Below, piece after piece: positions 37,683 through 47,545 of a stretch of 64,000 nucleotides of DNA; the stretch's first letter is position 1; each line of letters begins with the position of its first letter. A model generated the notes under the pieces. The model was given only the letters and a program-made list of their open reading frames with translations, was not told the origin of the DNA and ran no database searches. Origin of the DNA: Mangrovicella endophytica (GTDB lineage Bacteria > Pseudomonadota > Alphaproteobacteria > Rhizobiales > Rhizobiaceae); the NCBI RefSeq assembly GCF_002893625.1, contig NZ_PKMZ01000002.1, positions 372,001 to 436,000 on the forward strand. Direction: 5' to 3'. Both the position numbers and the translations under genes were made by a program.

Positions 37683-39011
37683 TCAGATGCCGGCCTCGAC
37701 GGTGATGCGGCTGCCGTCGCTGAAGCGCGAGAAGCGGAACGGGTGGGGATCCACCACCGGGTCGTCGCCTGCAACGATGTCGGCCATCAGCCGGCCGGCA
37801 CCCGGGCCGATGCCAAAACCGTGGCCGGAGAAGCCGGTCGCCATGAAGAAGCCGGGCAGGCTCGGCACGTCCGAGATGACCGGCACCGCATCGGGCGTGA
37901 CGTCGATGAGGCCGCCCCAGCGCTGCTTCTCCCTGGCCGCGGCAAACGCCGGATGCGAGGCTCGGAAGGCCGCAAAGGCTGTGTCCAGAAGCTTGTGCGC
38001 CGGCTCCGGGTCGAGCACGCGCTCGTGCTCGAAGGGCGAGATCGCGTCGGCCGCCCAGCGGCGCGGCTGGCGCAATTCGGTGAGGAAGCGTCCGGAGAGG
38101 CGCAGGGCTAGGCCCTTGTAGTTGCCGCGCAGCGCCGGCAGGAACGCACTGAAGAGGCGGAAACTGTCCGGTGTGATGTCGAAGGTCGACAGGCCGCCAT
38201 GGGCGATGTTGTAGCCGCCATCGAGCCGCTTGCGAAAGGCGAAGTCGGAAGCGGCCGAGGAGATCTCCGGCGCGTCGTCGAGGCGCTCGGTGCGCAGGAC
38301 CGAGCCGAGGACCTTCAGCTGCGGCAGCGCGATGCCGGCATTGCCGGCAAAGAGCCGCGACCAGGCGCCGCCGGCGAGCACCACGGCCTTGGCCGCGATC
38401 GGCCCGCGCTCGGTGACGACGCCGGAAATGCGCCCGCCTTCCGTCTCGACCGTGCGCACTGCGCAGTCGGTGAGGAGCGTGCCGCCGGCCGCGGCGAAGG
38501 CCCGGGCGATGGCGGGGGCGGCCATCTGCGGCTCGGCACGCCCGTCGGACGCGGTGTAGAGCGCCCCCGCCACAGGGCGCGAGAAGCCCGGCATCAGCGC
38601 CTGCACCTCGGCCTGCGAGATCAGCTTCGAGCCGATCTGGTGCTGGCGCGCATGCTCCAGCCACGGCTCGTAGCTCTCCAGCTCGGCCTTGGAGTCGCAC
38701 AGATACAGGATGCCGCAGGTCCGGTAGCCGACATCCTCGCCGACTAGCCCGTCGAGCCGCTTCCAGATGCGCAGGCTTTCCTGGATCAGCGGGATCTCGC
38801 GCGAATCGCGGCCCATGGCGCGGCACCAGCCCCAATTGCGGCTGGACTGCTCGCCGCCGATCCGGCCCTTTTCGCAGAGCGCGACGGAGAGCCCCTTCTG
38901 CCGAAGGAAGAAGGCGGTGCTGGTTCCGGCGATGCCGCCGCCGATGACGACGACGTCGACGCTCTTCGGCAGAATGGCGGAGGGGACGACCGAATCGACG
39001 TCGGGTGACAA
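37683..39011 (-). CDS. FAD-dependent oxidoreductase (DadA/DAO family)
   Basis: The product is 442 aa from TTG 39011. The dinucleotide fold VDVVVIGGGIAGTSTAFFLRQKGLSVALCEKG is followed by a second segment (AVVLAGGAWSRL) and the C-terminal FAD-binding FMATGFSGHGFGIGPGAGRLMADIVAG. Family members deaminate amino acids or oxidise N-methyl amines such as sarcosine. No ATG is near the conserved start; TTG 39011 (GAGG upstream) fits alignment better than GTG 39155, which would add 48 non-conserved residues. It seems monocistronic. Confidence 0.86.
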   Translation of the reverse strand: MSPDVDSVVPSAILPKSVDVVVIGGGIAGTSTAFFLRQKGLSVALCEKGRIGGEQSSRNWGWCRAMGRDSREIPLIQESLRIWKRLDGLVGEDVGYRTCGILYLCDSKAELESYEPWLEHARQHQIGSKLISQAEVQALMPGFSRPVAGALYTASDGRAEPQMAAPAIARAFAAAGGTLLTDCAVRTVETEGGRISGVVTERGPIAAKAVVLAGGAWSRLFAGNAGIALPQLKVLGSVLRTERLDDAPEISSAASDFAFRKRLDGGYNIAHGGLSTFDITPDSFRLFSAFLPALRGNYKGLALRLSGRFLTELRQPRRWAADAISPFEHERVLDPEPAHKLLDTAFAAFRASHPAFAAAREKQRWGGLIDVTPDAVPVISDVPSLPGFFMATGFSGHGFGIGPGAGRLMADIVAGDDPVVDPHPFRFSRFSDGSRITVEAGI

Positions 39012-39268
39012 GGGGAGCCTCGAGTGCGGAGGAGAGGAGAGGGGCCGCGCGTCGGGCGGATACTTTCCTATAGGAGCTTGCAGGAGCGTCCTCAACGCCG
39101 CCGCGCGAGGGGCCAGGCCGTGCTCGTCGACAGCCGGCAGGCGCCGCTGCGCCACGGGACAATTGGTCGCTGCCGACGGGTGGCCCCTTACAAGCGCTCG
39201 GAGTTGCTAGGCGATTGCGTGCCGCGCCTCGGATGCTAACGTCTGCCGGGCAGGCGGAGGAGGGCACC

Positions 39269-40162
39269 ATGGCACAAGACGAGCAGCCGGCGATCAGCCA
39301 GGCGATGATCGACGCTTATGACGAATACACCCATCTGACCCTCGACCGGCGCGGCTTCATGCAGAAGCTGACCGGGCTCGCCGGCTCGGCTTCGGCGGCC
39401 GCCGCGATCGCGCCGCTGCTGGCGGCCTCGCCCACGCGAGCAGAACTCGTCGCGCCGGAGGATTCACGGCTGACCTCGATCTGGGCGACGCTGCCCGGGC
39501 CCGAGGGCGACATCAAGGCCTATCTGACGAAGCCGGCAGGCAGCACCGGCGATCTCCCCGGCGTCCTCGTGATCCACGAGAACCGCGGGCTCAACGCGCA
39601 CATCCAGGATGTCGCGAGGCGCCTGGCGCTGGAGGGATTTACCGTGCTGGCGCCGGATCTTCTGTCCGCCGCCGGCGGAACGCCGCCCGACGAGGATCAG
39701 GCGCGAAAGCTGATCCAGGAGCTGAACGCCGCGACGACCGTGAAGAACGCCGTCGCCGCGGTCGACTGGCTGGGCCAGCAGGGCGGCGTCGAGGGCCGCG
39801 TCGGCGCTGTCGGCTTCTGCTGGGGCGGCGGACTCGTCAACGACCTCGCCGTCGCGGACCCGAAGCTGAAGGCGGGCGTTGCCTATTATGGCCGGCAGCC
39901 GGACGCGGCCGAGGTGCCGAAGATCAAGGCGGCGCTGATGTTGCACTATGCCGGCCTCGACAACCGCATCAATGCTGGCATCGACGCTTACCGTGAGGCT
40001 CTCGAAGCGTCGAAGGTGGAGCACGAGATCTTCGTCTACGAAGGGGTCAACCACGCCTTCAACAACGACACCTCGGCCGCGCGCTACGACAAGGCGGCGG
40101 CCGATCTCGCCTGGAGCCGCACAGTCGGCTTCCTGAAGGACAAGCTCGAGGCCGACAGCTGA
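39269..40162 (+). CDS. Dienelactone hydrolase family protein with Tat-like signal
   Basis: Alpha/beta hydrolase of 297 aa, YghX type. Active-site residues are Cys in GAVGFCWGGG, Asp in MLHYAGLDNRIN and His in GVNHAFNND, with the Glu in VIHENRGLN. The N-terminus carries about 30 extra residues, then LDRRGFMQKLTGLAGSASAAAAIAPLLAA, which resembles a twin-arginine signal (RRxFM followed by a hydrophobic run), so export of a folded enzyme is likely. GGCGGAGGAGG precedes ATG 39269. The substrate is unknown. Confidence 0.88.
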   Translation: MAQDEQPAISQAMIDAYDEYTHLTLDRRGFMQKLTGLAGSASAAAAIAPLLAASPTRAELVAPEDSRLTSIWATLPGPEGDIKAYLTKPAGSTGDLPGVLVIHENRGLNAHIQDVARRLALEGFTVLAPDLLSAAGGTPPDEDQARKLIQELNAATTVKNAVAAVDWLGQQGGVEGRVGAVGFCWGGGLVNDLAVADPKLKAGVAYYGRQPDAAEVPKIKAALMLHYAGLDNRINAGIDAYREALEASKVEHEIFVYEGVNHAFNNDTSAARYDKAAADLAWSRTVGFLKDKLEADS

Positions 40163-40178
40163 GGCACCGGGACGAGCG

Positions 40179-40664
40179 TCAGGCGCGACCGCTGCTTGCG
40201 GCGGCGTCCACGCCTGACGCGGCGGCTGCCGCGACGAGCGGTTCCACCGGCAAACCAAAGTCGCGATAGCCGGCTTCTATGACGGCAAGATAGGCATTCG
40301 CGGGCACGGCGTAGCCGGCTTCGTTCATGCGATAGGCGAACACGGCCGGAGCAGCTTCGGGCTGACCGTCCGCGGGAGGAATGGCGTCTGGCCCGAGCCA
40401 CTGCGGCAGGATCTCGATCCGGCGATACAGCCCGCCGTCGAGATTCTCATAGGCGTCGAGCGCGGCTTCGCAGGCTGCAGTGACTCGCCACAAGCCGCCG
40501 ACCACGTTGCAGCCCGCGGCGGGCTCGATATCGGCGAAGGTCCGGAAGACCAGCCGGTAATCGGCCAGGGTCGCTGCGCCGACGGGTTCGGCGCCGGGGC
40601 ACAGCGCCGCCATATGCGCTTTGCTGAGATTGGAGCCGTAGGCGAAATAGAGGCGGTCTGCCAC
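40179..40664 (-). CDS. Gamma-glutamylcyclotransferase family protein
   Basis: The product is 161 aa starting at GTG 40664 (GAGGAG 8 bases upstream). The signature YFAYGSNL at the start forms the substrate loop, and ALDAYENLDGGLYRRIEIL carries the conserved Glu-x-x-x-Tyr region. Family enzymes release 5-oxoproline from gamma-glutamyl compounds, as in glutathione turnover. It converges with the dienelactone hydrolase gene. Confidence 0.86.
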   Translation of the reverse strand: MADRLYFAYGSNLSKAHMAALCPGAEPVGAATLADYRLVFRTFADIEPAAGCNVVGGLWRVTAACEAALDAYENLDGGLYRRIEILPQWLGPDAIPPADGQPEAAPAVFAYRMNEAGYAVPANAYLAVIEAGYRDFGLPVEPLVAAAAASGVDAAASSGRA

Positions 40665-40936
40665 GCTCAGCTCCTCGGCTCGCGATCTGTCATCTGGCGC
40701 CCCGCCGCCGCATATCCGGCGACGGCGGCCGTATCGCTCATGACCACCGGTCGACGTGCCTTGCGGAGACACGAGCCTCGCGGAACAGCCCGCGCTCCGG
40801 GGCACCACGGAGCTCGAACGGCGCTGGACGGGCGATCGACTATCGGTTCATCAGCATCATATCGTCGGCAAAGCCGATACGACCTCAACTACTGGCTTGA
40901 GGACCGCAACGAAAGCACAAAGAAGGACGATCCGCC

Positions 40937-41428
40937 TTGCAAGTGATCCGGCTTCAGCCGACAGCCACCATTCCGAACAGCCCGCTGCCGCTCCTCATCC
41001 TGCCGGGTGCTCTGCCGCCGGAGGCCCGCAACTCCGCCGATGGCGAGGCGCTGCTGAAGCGCAACGGCTGGCAGGGCACCTGGACCTACACCGTCTACGA
41101 CTTCTGGCACTACCACACGACGGGCCATGAGGTGCTCGCCTGCATCCGCGGCGAGGCGGTGATCGGCTTCGGCGGCGAGGGCGGCGTCGCAATCACGCTG
41201 AAGCCCGGGGACGTCGCCATCCTGCCGGCCGGCACCGGGCACAAGCGCCTCTCCGGCACGAGCGACTTCGCCGTCGTCGGGGCCTATCCGCCGGGCCAGG
41301 ACGGCGCCATCGTGCGGGAGGGCTCGATGAGCGTCGACGCGGCGCGGCAGGCGATCGCCCTCTTGGCGCTGCCGGAGAGCGATCCGATCACCGGCGACAA
41401 GCCCGGCGTGCTCGCAGCTTGGCGGTAA
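40937..41428 (+). CDS. Cupin domain-containing protein (YjlB-like)
   Basis: The product is 163 aa. The cupin barrel is clear: HYHTTGHEVLACIRGEAVIGFGG (motif 1 with His residues) and VAITLKPGDVAILPAGTGHKRLSG (motif 2). The N-terminus with IPNSPLPLLILPGAL and WTYTVYDFWHYH matches YjlB of Bacillus. Function is unknown; such cupins often bind a metal and a sugar or dicarboxylic acid. The start is TTG 40937 with only GAAGGACGAT upstream. Confidence 0.83.
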   Translation: MQVIRLQPTATIPNSPLPLLILPGALPPEARNSADGEALLKRNGWQGTWTYTVYDFWHYHTTGHEVLACIRGEAVIGFGGEGGVAITLKPGDVAILPAGTGHKRLSGTSDFAVVGAYPPGQDGAIVREGSMSVDAARQAIALLALPESDPITGDKPGVLAAWR

Positions 41429-41555
41429 ATGTCGGCCGCGGAAGCGAGGCTCGGTTCGGCCGCGGCCGCCAGCCACGGGATGACGGCGGCATCGGCTGCG
41501 TCTATGCATGCGGCGGAGCCGCCGCGGCGGCGCTGCCGGCCGGGAAGGAGCGAAC

Positions 41556-42965
41556 ATGGCCCTGAAGGACATCCTGTCGGAGGCGCGCCCGGCGCGTGAG
41601 GGGATTGCGCGGGCGCTGCCGATCCTCAAGCAGCGCTTCGGGGACCGCCTCGTCACCGGCGAGGACGTGCGCCGCGCCCATGCGCATTCAACGAGCTACA
41701 TTCCCAACCAGATGCCGGACGCGGTGCTGTTTGCCGGGAGCGAGGACGAGGTGCGCGATCTCGTGCTGATCGCCGGTGAGCACGGCGTGCCGATCATCCC
41801 CTTCGGTACGGGGTCGTCGCTGGAGGGGCATGTCAACGCGCCGCAGGGCGGCGTCTGCCTCGATCTGTCGCAGATGGACAAAATCCTGGCCGTCCATGCC
41901 GAGGATCTCGATTGCACCGTCGAGCCGGGTGTCACCCGCGAGGCGCTGAACAACGCGCTGCGCGACACCGGCCTGTTCTTCCCGATCGACCCCGGTGCCA
42001 ATGCGAGCATCGGCGGCATGGCGGCGACGCGGGCCTCGGGCACGAATGCGGTACGCTACGGCACGATGAAGGACAACGTGATCGGCCTTACCGCCGTGAT
42101 GGCGGATGGGCGGATCGTGCGCACCGCACGGCGGGCCAAGAAGACCTCCGCCGGTTACGACCTGACGCGGCTTCTGGTTGGGTCGGAAGGTACGCTCGGC
42201 ATCATCACCAGCATCAACCTGAAGCTCTACGGCATACCTGAGACGATCCTCTCCGGCGTCTGCCCATTCCCAAGCGTGAAGAGCGCCTGCGACGCGGTGA
42301 TCCAGACGATCCAGACCGGCATCCCGGTGGCGCGGATCGAGCTTCTCGACGAAGTCGCGGTGAAGGCGGCGATCGGCTATTCGCAGCTCGACCTGCCGGC
42401 CTCGCCCTGCCTCTTCATCGAACTGCATGGCTCGCCGACCGGCGTCGCCGAGCAGTCGGAGCTGTTCTCGGCAATCGCCGAGGAGCATGGCGGCGGACCC
42501 TTCGCGGGCTCGACCCGGACGGAGGAGCGGGCGAAGCTCTGGAAGGCGCGGCACAATTTCCTCTGGGCGGCGATGGCGCTGCGGCCGGGTGCCCAGAGCA
42601 TCTCGACGGATGTCTGCGTGCCGGTGTCGCGGCTTGCCGACTGTATCGAGGAGACCCGCCTCGACATCGAGGCGACCGGCCTGCTCGCACCGATCGTCGG
42701 CCATGTCGGCGACGGCAATTTCCACGTTTCGATGCTGCTCGATGCGAGCGATCCCGCCGAGATCGACAAGGCGGAAGCCTTTATCGCCCGGCTCAACGAT
42801 CGGGCGCTCGCCATGGACGGCACCTGCACGGGCGAGCACGGCATCGGGCAGGGCAAGCGCGGCTTCCTCGCCCGCGAGCTGCCGGAGGCGCTGGAGGTCA
42901 TGCGGGCGATCAAGGCGACGCTCGACCCGAAGAACATCCTCAACCCCGGCAAAATCTTTCTCTAG
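41556..42965 (+). CDS. FAD-linked oxidase, D-lactate/glycolate dehydrogenase-like
   Basis: The product is 469 aa. The FAD-binding PCMH domain has IIPFGTGSSLEGHVNA, PGANASIGGMAATRASGTNAVRYG and LLVGSEGTLGIIT. The C-terminal FAD-oxidase_C domain has VGHVGDGNFHVSML and the terminal TCTGEHGIGQGKRGFL and LDPKNILNPGK. It matches the D-lactate dehydrogenase (cytochrome)/GlcD type that passes electrons to cytochrome c or quinone. GGAAGGAG is 7 bases upstream of ATG 41556. Glycolate oxidase partner genes are absent, favouring a single-subunit D-lactate dehydrogenase. Confidence 0.9.
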   Translation: MALKDILSEARPAREGIARALPILKQRFGDRLVTGEDVRRAHAHSTSYIPNQMPDAVLFAGSEDEVRDLVLIAGEHGVPIIPFGTGSSLEGHVNAPQGGVCLDLSQMDKILAVHAEDLDCTVEPGVTREALNNALRDTGLFFPIDPGANASIGGMAATRASGTNAVRYGTMKDNVIGLTAVMADGRIVRTARRAKKTSAGYDLTRLLVGSEGTLGIITSINLKLYGIPETILSGVCPFPSVKSACDAVIQTIQTGIPVARIELLDEVAVKAAIGYSQLDLPASPCLFIELHGSPTGVAEQSELFSAIAEEHGGGPFAGSTRTEERAKLWKARHNFLWAAMALRPGAQSISTDVCVPVSRLADCIEETRLDIEATGLLAPIVGHVGDGNFHVSMLLDASDPAEIDKAEAFIARLNDRALAMDGTCTGEHGIGQGKRGFLARELPEALEVMRAIKATLDPKNILNPGKIFL

Positions 42966-43070
42966 CGGCCGCGCCGCCTCGTCCGGCGGCGGAAGGCTCT
43001 TAGCCACGTTCGGATGCGGCGGCGGCGCCGCATTGCCGCACCGGGATGCTTCGGCTAACACAAAATCATC

Positions 43071-46000
43071 ATGGCCGCCCGCTTTCGCCGCCGGGCGGCG
43101 CTTGCGTCGACACGCCGCCACGGCCTGCCGAGCAGTCTCCGGCGGGAGGGAAGGAGCCTCGCCCTGATCAGAGCCTTCGTCGTTCTCGGCAGCCTTCTGG
43201 TGCTGGCGCTGATGGCGGCCGTGATCGCGCCCTTCTTCATCGACTGGACCGCCTATCGCGCCGACTTCGAGCGTGAGGCCTCGCGCATCGTTGGGCGGCC
43301 GGTGGTCGTTCATGGCGACGCCTCGGCGCGGCTCCTGCCGTTTCCGTCGGTCACCTTCACCAATGTCGCGGTGGAGGGCGCCGGTGACGTGCCGCTGATG
43401 ACGATCGACCGTTTCCGCATGGATGCCGAGCTGGCGCCCTACCTCTCCGGCGAGATCCGCATCTATTCGATGACGGTCGAGCGGCCGCGCGTGCGCGTGC
43501 CCGTTTCGGAGGCGGGTCGCGTCGACTGGGTGGTGGGGCAGCCGTCGTTCCACACCGCTGCGACCGTGGTGCTGGAGAACGTCGCGATCACCGATGGTTC
43601 GGTGCTGATCGAGAACGGATTGACCGGGCGATCGCATGTCCTGTCCAACGTCAATGCGACGCTGTCGGCCCGCTCGCTCGTGGGTCCGATCGCCGGCTTC
43701 GGCAGCTTTGTCGCAGACGGCGAGGCGCTGCGCTTCTCGATCAGCTCGGGCGAGGCACAACCGGACGGCGCCCTGCCGCTGAAGCTCGATGTCGCCTCGG
43801 ACCGGCTCGACGGCAGCGTGACCTTCGACGGCGCTGCGCGTGTGGCGGAGGGGCAGCCACACCTCGCCGGGACGCTGCAAGTGCAGCGGCCGCCGGCGGC
43901 GATGCTGACCGGGTCTCCCGGACCGACGGGAACAGCCGATACCGCGGCCTCCGGTGCGGATGCCGCCGACGAACAGACGCCGGTGCACATGACGAGCGCG
44001 GTCGCGGCCACGGTGACCGCCGCTGAGCTGAGCGAGATGCGTGTCACGGTCGGCAAGGGGACGGCGCCCTATGCGATGACCGGTGCCGGCACGCTCGACT
44101 TCGGCAAAAACCCGCATTTCACTCTGGATCTCCAGGGCGAGCAGGTCGACGTCAACACTCTGGCTGCGCCAGGCACCGAGGAGACAGGACTGGCTTCTTC
44201 GCAGGGTGCACCAGCTGTTCCTCCGACGGATGTCACGCCGGGGGCGGCGGACACGCCGAAACCGAGCTTCGCCGAGCGGCTGGAGGCGACGCGCCGCGTG
44301 CTCGCCGCCATTCCGCAGCCGCCGCTGCCGGGCACCGCGACGATCAAGCTGCCGGTGGTGGTGGCGGGCGACACCACGATCCGCGACGTCGGCTTCGTGG
44401 TTTCGCCTGGCGCTGCCGGCGCCTGGACGGTGAAGGACTTTGCCGCCGAACTGCCCGGACGCACCCGCATCGAAGCCTCCGGCGACGTCTTTCCCAGCAC
44501 CGCGCTGCGGTTTGCCGGCGACCTTCTCCTGGCGTCCCGCCAGCCCTCCGGCTTCGCCGACTGGCTGACGGGTTCGGTCGATCCCGCAATCCGCACGCTG
44601 CCGCGTGCCGGCTTTTCCGCCAAGGTTGATCTGTCGGCGGCGGCACAGCGTTTCGACGAGCTGGAGGTGGACGTTGGCGGGCAGGGCCTGAAGGGGCATC
44701 TGGCGCGATCGGCCGAGAGCGGCCATCGCCTCGTCGACGCCGAGCTTTCCGGCGGCGCGATCGATCTCGATGCGCTGCTGGCGCTGTCGAGGCTCTTCAC
44801 CGGCGCGGGCGAGAGCGTTGCCTCGGCCGACCGGCTGCGGCTGAAGCTCAAGGCTGGGCCGATCCGCAGCGGCGATGCCGCGGCGGCGCGCGTCGACGCC
44901 GACCTTGCCTATGATGGCGCTACCCTCTCGATCGAGCGCCTCGACATCGGCGATCTCGCGGGCGCCAACCTGTCGACCGCGGGCCGGCTGACCGGCCTCG
45001 ATCAGTCGGCCGAGGGCGCGCTGACCTTCAAGCTGGACGCCGAGCGACCGCAGCCGCTCTTCACGCTGCTGCGCGACCGGCTGCCCGAAGTCCCCATCGT
45101 CGCGGCGCTGGCCGAGCGCTCCGACCGCCTCGGCCCGCTGGCGGTCAGCGGCGAGGTCAAGACCGCGCCGGGCGAAGCCGGCGCCAAGCCGACGCTGATG
45201 CTGCGGCTGGCGGGACGCGCGGACGGCACGGCGATCAAGCTCACCAGCGCGCTGGAAAACGGGCTCTACGGCGCAAGCGAAAGCGGCCGCTTCGGCGCGG
45301 AGCTGACGCTGACGAATGATGAGCCGGGCGTGCTGCTGGCGCAGCTCGGCCTGGAGACGCTGCCGGTGGATGCGCCGGCGCCGCTCACCGCCGCGCTCTC
45401 GCTCTCGGCGGCTGCAACCGGGCCGGTGGCCGCCAGCGCCAGCCTGCGCGCGCCGGGAACGGACATCTCGGCGGACGGGACGCTCGACATCGAGCCGGCG
45501 GGCCTCGTCGGCGCCGATCTGTCCGTGGCAATCCGCAGCACCGACCTCTCGCCCTTCCTCCTGATGACGGCGGTCTCGCTCGGCCAGTCCTTCGAGAGCC
45601 TGCCCGTCGAAGCCGCGGCGCGCCTGTCCTGGTTCAAGGACGACTGGACACTTCAGGATCTCTCCGGCGACATCGCGGGTACACGCGTCGCAGCCGATCT
45701 CGCGCGGACCGGCGGCGGTGCCATCGGCGGCAGCGTGACGCTGTCGGACCTCTCGATGCCGTGGCTGGCGACGCTCGTCTATGGCCGTGCGCCGCTGGAT
45801 GACGCGGCCGGGCTCTGGCCTGAAGAGGCGTTCCTGCCGTCGCTGCTGCCGGACGTCGAATACGGCGTCGACCTGAAGGCCGACCGGCTCTGGCTCGGCA
45901 CCGGTCCCGAGGCCGCAGGCGTCTCGGCGCGCGTGTCCGGCGCCGGCGATCGCCTCTCGATCGAGGCGCTGAGCGCACGCATAGCCACGGGTACGGTCGA

Positions 46001-47177
46001 GGGCTCGGCCGCCTTCCGCAACGCCGCCGGGATCGGCAGCGCCTCGCTGAAGCTCAACCTTGCCGGCATCGACTTGGCGACCCTGTGGCCGGCCGCCGCG
46101 CCCGGCGAAACCGCGCCGGCAGGAACCGGACTGAACGGGACGCTCGCCGCGACGGTGGCGATCGATGCCAGCGGCCAGTCCTATGCCGGGCTTGCCTCGG
46201 CCTCCGTCGGGGCCGGCCGCGTCGAGCTGACGGATACGGAACTGCCGGGTCTGGCGGAAGGGCTCTTCCCCTCCATCCTGGCGGCAGCGGATGCAGAGGG
46301 TTTCGACGCTTCGGAGCCCAATGCGAGCGCCTTGGTGAAACGCCTTTCGGCTGGCCGGCGCTACGGTCCGCTCGACTTCGGCGCCGACTTCGCGCTGACC
46401 GGCGGTGTCGCCCGCTTCACGCCGACGGCCATCGCCCGTCCCGGCGAGATGCTGACGGTCGGTGGCTCGCTCGATCTCGCCGATCTCGATGCCGAGGCCG
46501 ACCTGTCGCTCGCGTTCGATCCGGGAGACGAGGCGGTGGAAGGCGCGGTCCCTGCAGTCACCTATGCCCTGCGCGGTTCGGCCGCGGCGCCCTCGCTGAC
46601 GATCAGCGCCGAGCCTCTCGCAAACTACCTGTCGGTGCGGGCGCTGGAGCGCGAACAGGCGCGGGTGGAGGCGATGCAGGAGGCGTTGCAGGAGAAGCTG
46701 CGGCTGCGCCGCGAGGCGAGGCTCTACCGCTCCCGCGCCGAGGAATTTTCCCGTGCGGCCGCGGCCAACGCCGCCGAAGAGGCCGAGCAGATGCGGCTCG
46801 AACGCCAGCGGCGCGAGGATGCCGAGCGGCAGGCCCGGCTGGAAGAGGAAGCGCGGGCTGCGGCCGCAGCGGCCGCAGCCGAGGCGGAACGGGCGGCTGC
46901 TGAGCGTGCCGCGGCGGAGCGGGCTGAGCGTGCGGCCGCCGAACGCCGTCGCGAGGCGGAGGCAGCTGCGGCTCAACGCAGCCGTGCGCCGACGCCTGCG
47001 ACGCCGGCATCGCCGCAGATCAGTCCGACGGAGCGCCCGGCAGTGGCGCAGCCGCCGACGACACCACGTCCGGAGCCCGATTTCGGCGCGCCGGTTGCCG
47101 GACCCGATGCGCCTGCGACGACTCCGGCGCCTGACTTCCCGTCATTGCCGGGCGTCAACGATCCGCTGCGGTTCTGA
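43071..47177 (+). CDS. AsmA family envelope protein
   Basis: Giant bridge-like envelope protein of up to 1368 aa. The N-terminal anchor helix (AFVVLGSLLVLALMAAVIAPFFIDWTAYRADFEREASRIVGRPVVVHGDA) is the AsmA signature; repeated beta-rich AsmA segments follow over the whole length. The C-terminal about 170 residues turn into a coiled coil (EREQARVEAMQEALQEKLRLRREARL and Glu/Ala/Arg-rich heptads), then a Pro-rich tail. AsmA family proteins carry phospholipids between membranes. The ATG at 43071 lacks a ribosome site; CTG 43164 with AAGGAG 7 bases upstream is the better physiological start. Confidence 0.88.
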   Translation: MAARFRRRAALASTRRHGLPSSLRREGRSLALIRAFVVLGSLLVLALMAAVIAPFFIDWTAYRADFEREASRIVGRPVVVHGDASARLLPFPSVTFTNVAVEGAGDVPLMTIDRFRMDAELAPYLSGEIRIYSMTVERPRVRVPVSEAGRVDWVVGQPSFHTAATVVLENVAITDGSVLIENGLTGRSHVLSNVNATLSARSLVGPIAGFGSFVADGEALRFSISSGEAQPDGALPLKLDVASDRLDGSVTFDGAARVAEGQPHLAGTLQVQRPPAAMLTGSPGPTGTADTAASGADAADEQTPVHMTSAVAATVTAAELSEMRVTVGKGTAPYAMTGAGTLDFGKNPHFTLDLQGEQVDVNTLAAPGTEETGLASSQGAPAVPPTDVTPGAADTPKPSFAERLEATRRVLAAIPQPPLPGTATIKLPVVVAGDTTIRDVGFVVSPGAAGAWTVKDFAAELPGRTRIEASGDVFPSTALRFAGDLLLASRQPSGFADWLTGSVDPAIRTLPRAGFSAKVDLSAAAQRFDELEVDVGGQGLKGHLARSAESGHRLVDAELSGGAIDLDALLALSRLFTGAGESVASADRLRLKLKAGPIRSGDAAAARVDADLAYDGATLSIERLDIGDLAGANLSTAGRLTGLDQSAEGALTFKLDAERPQPLFTLLRDRLPEVPIVAALAERSDRLGPLAVSGEVKTAPGEAGAKPTLMLRLAGRADGTAIKLTSALENGLYGASESGRFGAELTLTNDEPGVLLAQLGLETLPVDAPAPLTAALSLSAAATGPVAASASLRAPGTDISADGTLDIEPAGLVGADLSVAIRSTDLSPFLLMTAVSLGQSFESLPVEAAARLSWFKDDWTLQDLSGDIAGTRVAADLARTGGGAIGGSVTLSDLSMPWLATLVYGRAPLDDAAGLWPEEAFLPSLLPDVEYGVDLKADRLWLGTGPEAAGVSARVSGAGDRLSIEALSARIATGTVEGSAAFRNAAGIGSASLKLNLAGIDLATLWPAAAPGETAPAGTGLNGTLAATVAIDASGQSYAGLASASVGAGRVELTDTELPGLAEGLFPSILAAADAEGFDASEPNASALVKRLSAGRRYGPLDFGADFALTGGVARFTPTAIARPGEMLTVGGSLDLADLDAEADLSLAFDPGDEAVEGAVPAVTYALRGSAAAPSLTISAEPLANYLSVRALEREQARVEAMQEALQEKLRLRREARLYRSRAEEFSRAAAANAAEEAEQMRLERQRREDAERQARLEEEARAAAAAAAAEAERAAAERAAAERAERAAAERRREAEAAAAQRSRAPTPATPASPQISPTERPAVAQPPTTPRPEPDFGAPVAGPDAPATTPAPDFPSLPGVNDPLRF

Positions 47178-47278
47178 TCGCAGGCCGATGCTGGGTTCAT
47201 CACGCTCGCGACGGTGCGGCAGGCCTCACTTGATCGTCCGCTGACCATCGCCTCCCCGTGATGCCCATCGGGCCCGGT

Positions 47279-47545
47279 TCAGCTCACGTCTGCTGCGGCT
47301 TGCAAGGACGTGCGTTCGCCAAGATCCGCCGCCGGCTGACGTTCCAGCGCATCCGTCAGGACCGCGACCCGGATGGCGGAGGAGAGGTTCGTGGATTCAT
47401 CCCGGCGGGCATCGATGCGGGCGACGAGGCCGGCGAGCGAGATCGCCTGACGATCGGCCATGGCGCGCAGCGCCGCCCAGAATGGTTCTTCGATGCTGAT
47501 GGAGGTTCGATGGCCGCGAATGGCGATCGACCGCTTGACGATCAT
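47279..47545 (-). CDS. Ribbon-helix-helix domain protein
   Basis: The product is 88 aa. The segment KRSIAIRGHRTSISIEEPFWAALRAMADRQAISLAGLVARIDARRDESTNLSSAIRVAVL is the RHH_4 family, common in Rhizobiales and probably DNA-binding. It starts with a 4-base overlap to the DUF4169 gene and so is the last gene of the leftward ssrA-sspB set. Function unknown. Confidence 0.85.
   Translation of the reverse strand: MIVKRSIAIRGHRTSISIEEPFWAALRAMADRQAISLAGLVARIDARRDESTNLSSAIRVAVLTDALERQPAADLGERTSLQAAADVS

Noticed and set aside
37559-37774. N-terminal extension of the helicase by 72 codons
   Set aside because: The extra residues are Arg/Pro/Ser-rich and precede the usual MSDSND start; it overlaps the region next to the FAD oxidoreductase stop and has no ribosome support.
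40665-40936. Possible small gene between the cyclotransferase and cupin genes
   Set aside because: Frames here lack ribosome sites and give Arg/Ser-rich products; the 272 bases are more likely divergent promoters.
41688-46976. A 1762-codon open frame on the minus strand opposite the FAD oxidase and AsmA genes
   Set aside because: The product is arginine-, glycine- and histidine-rich without domains, typical of an antisense shadow in GC-rich DNA; both genes on the plus strand have firm motifs.
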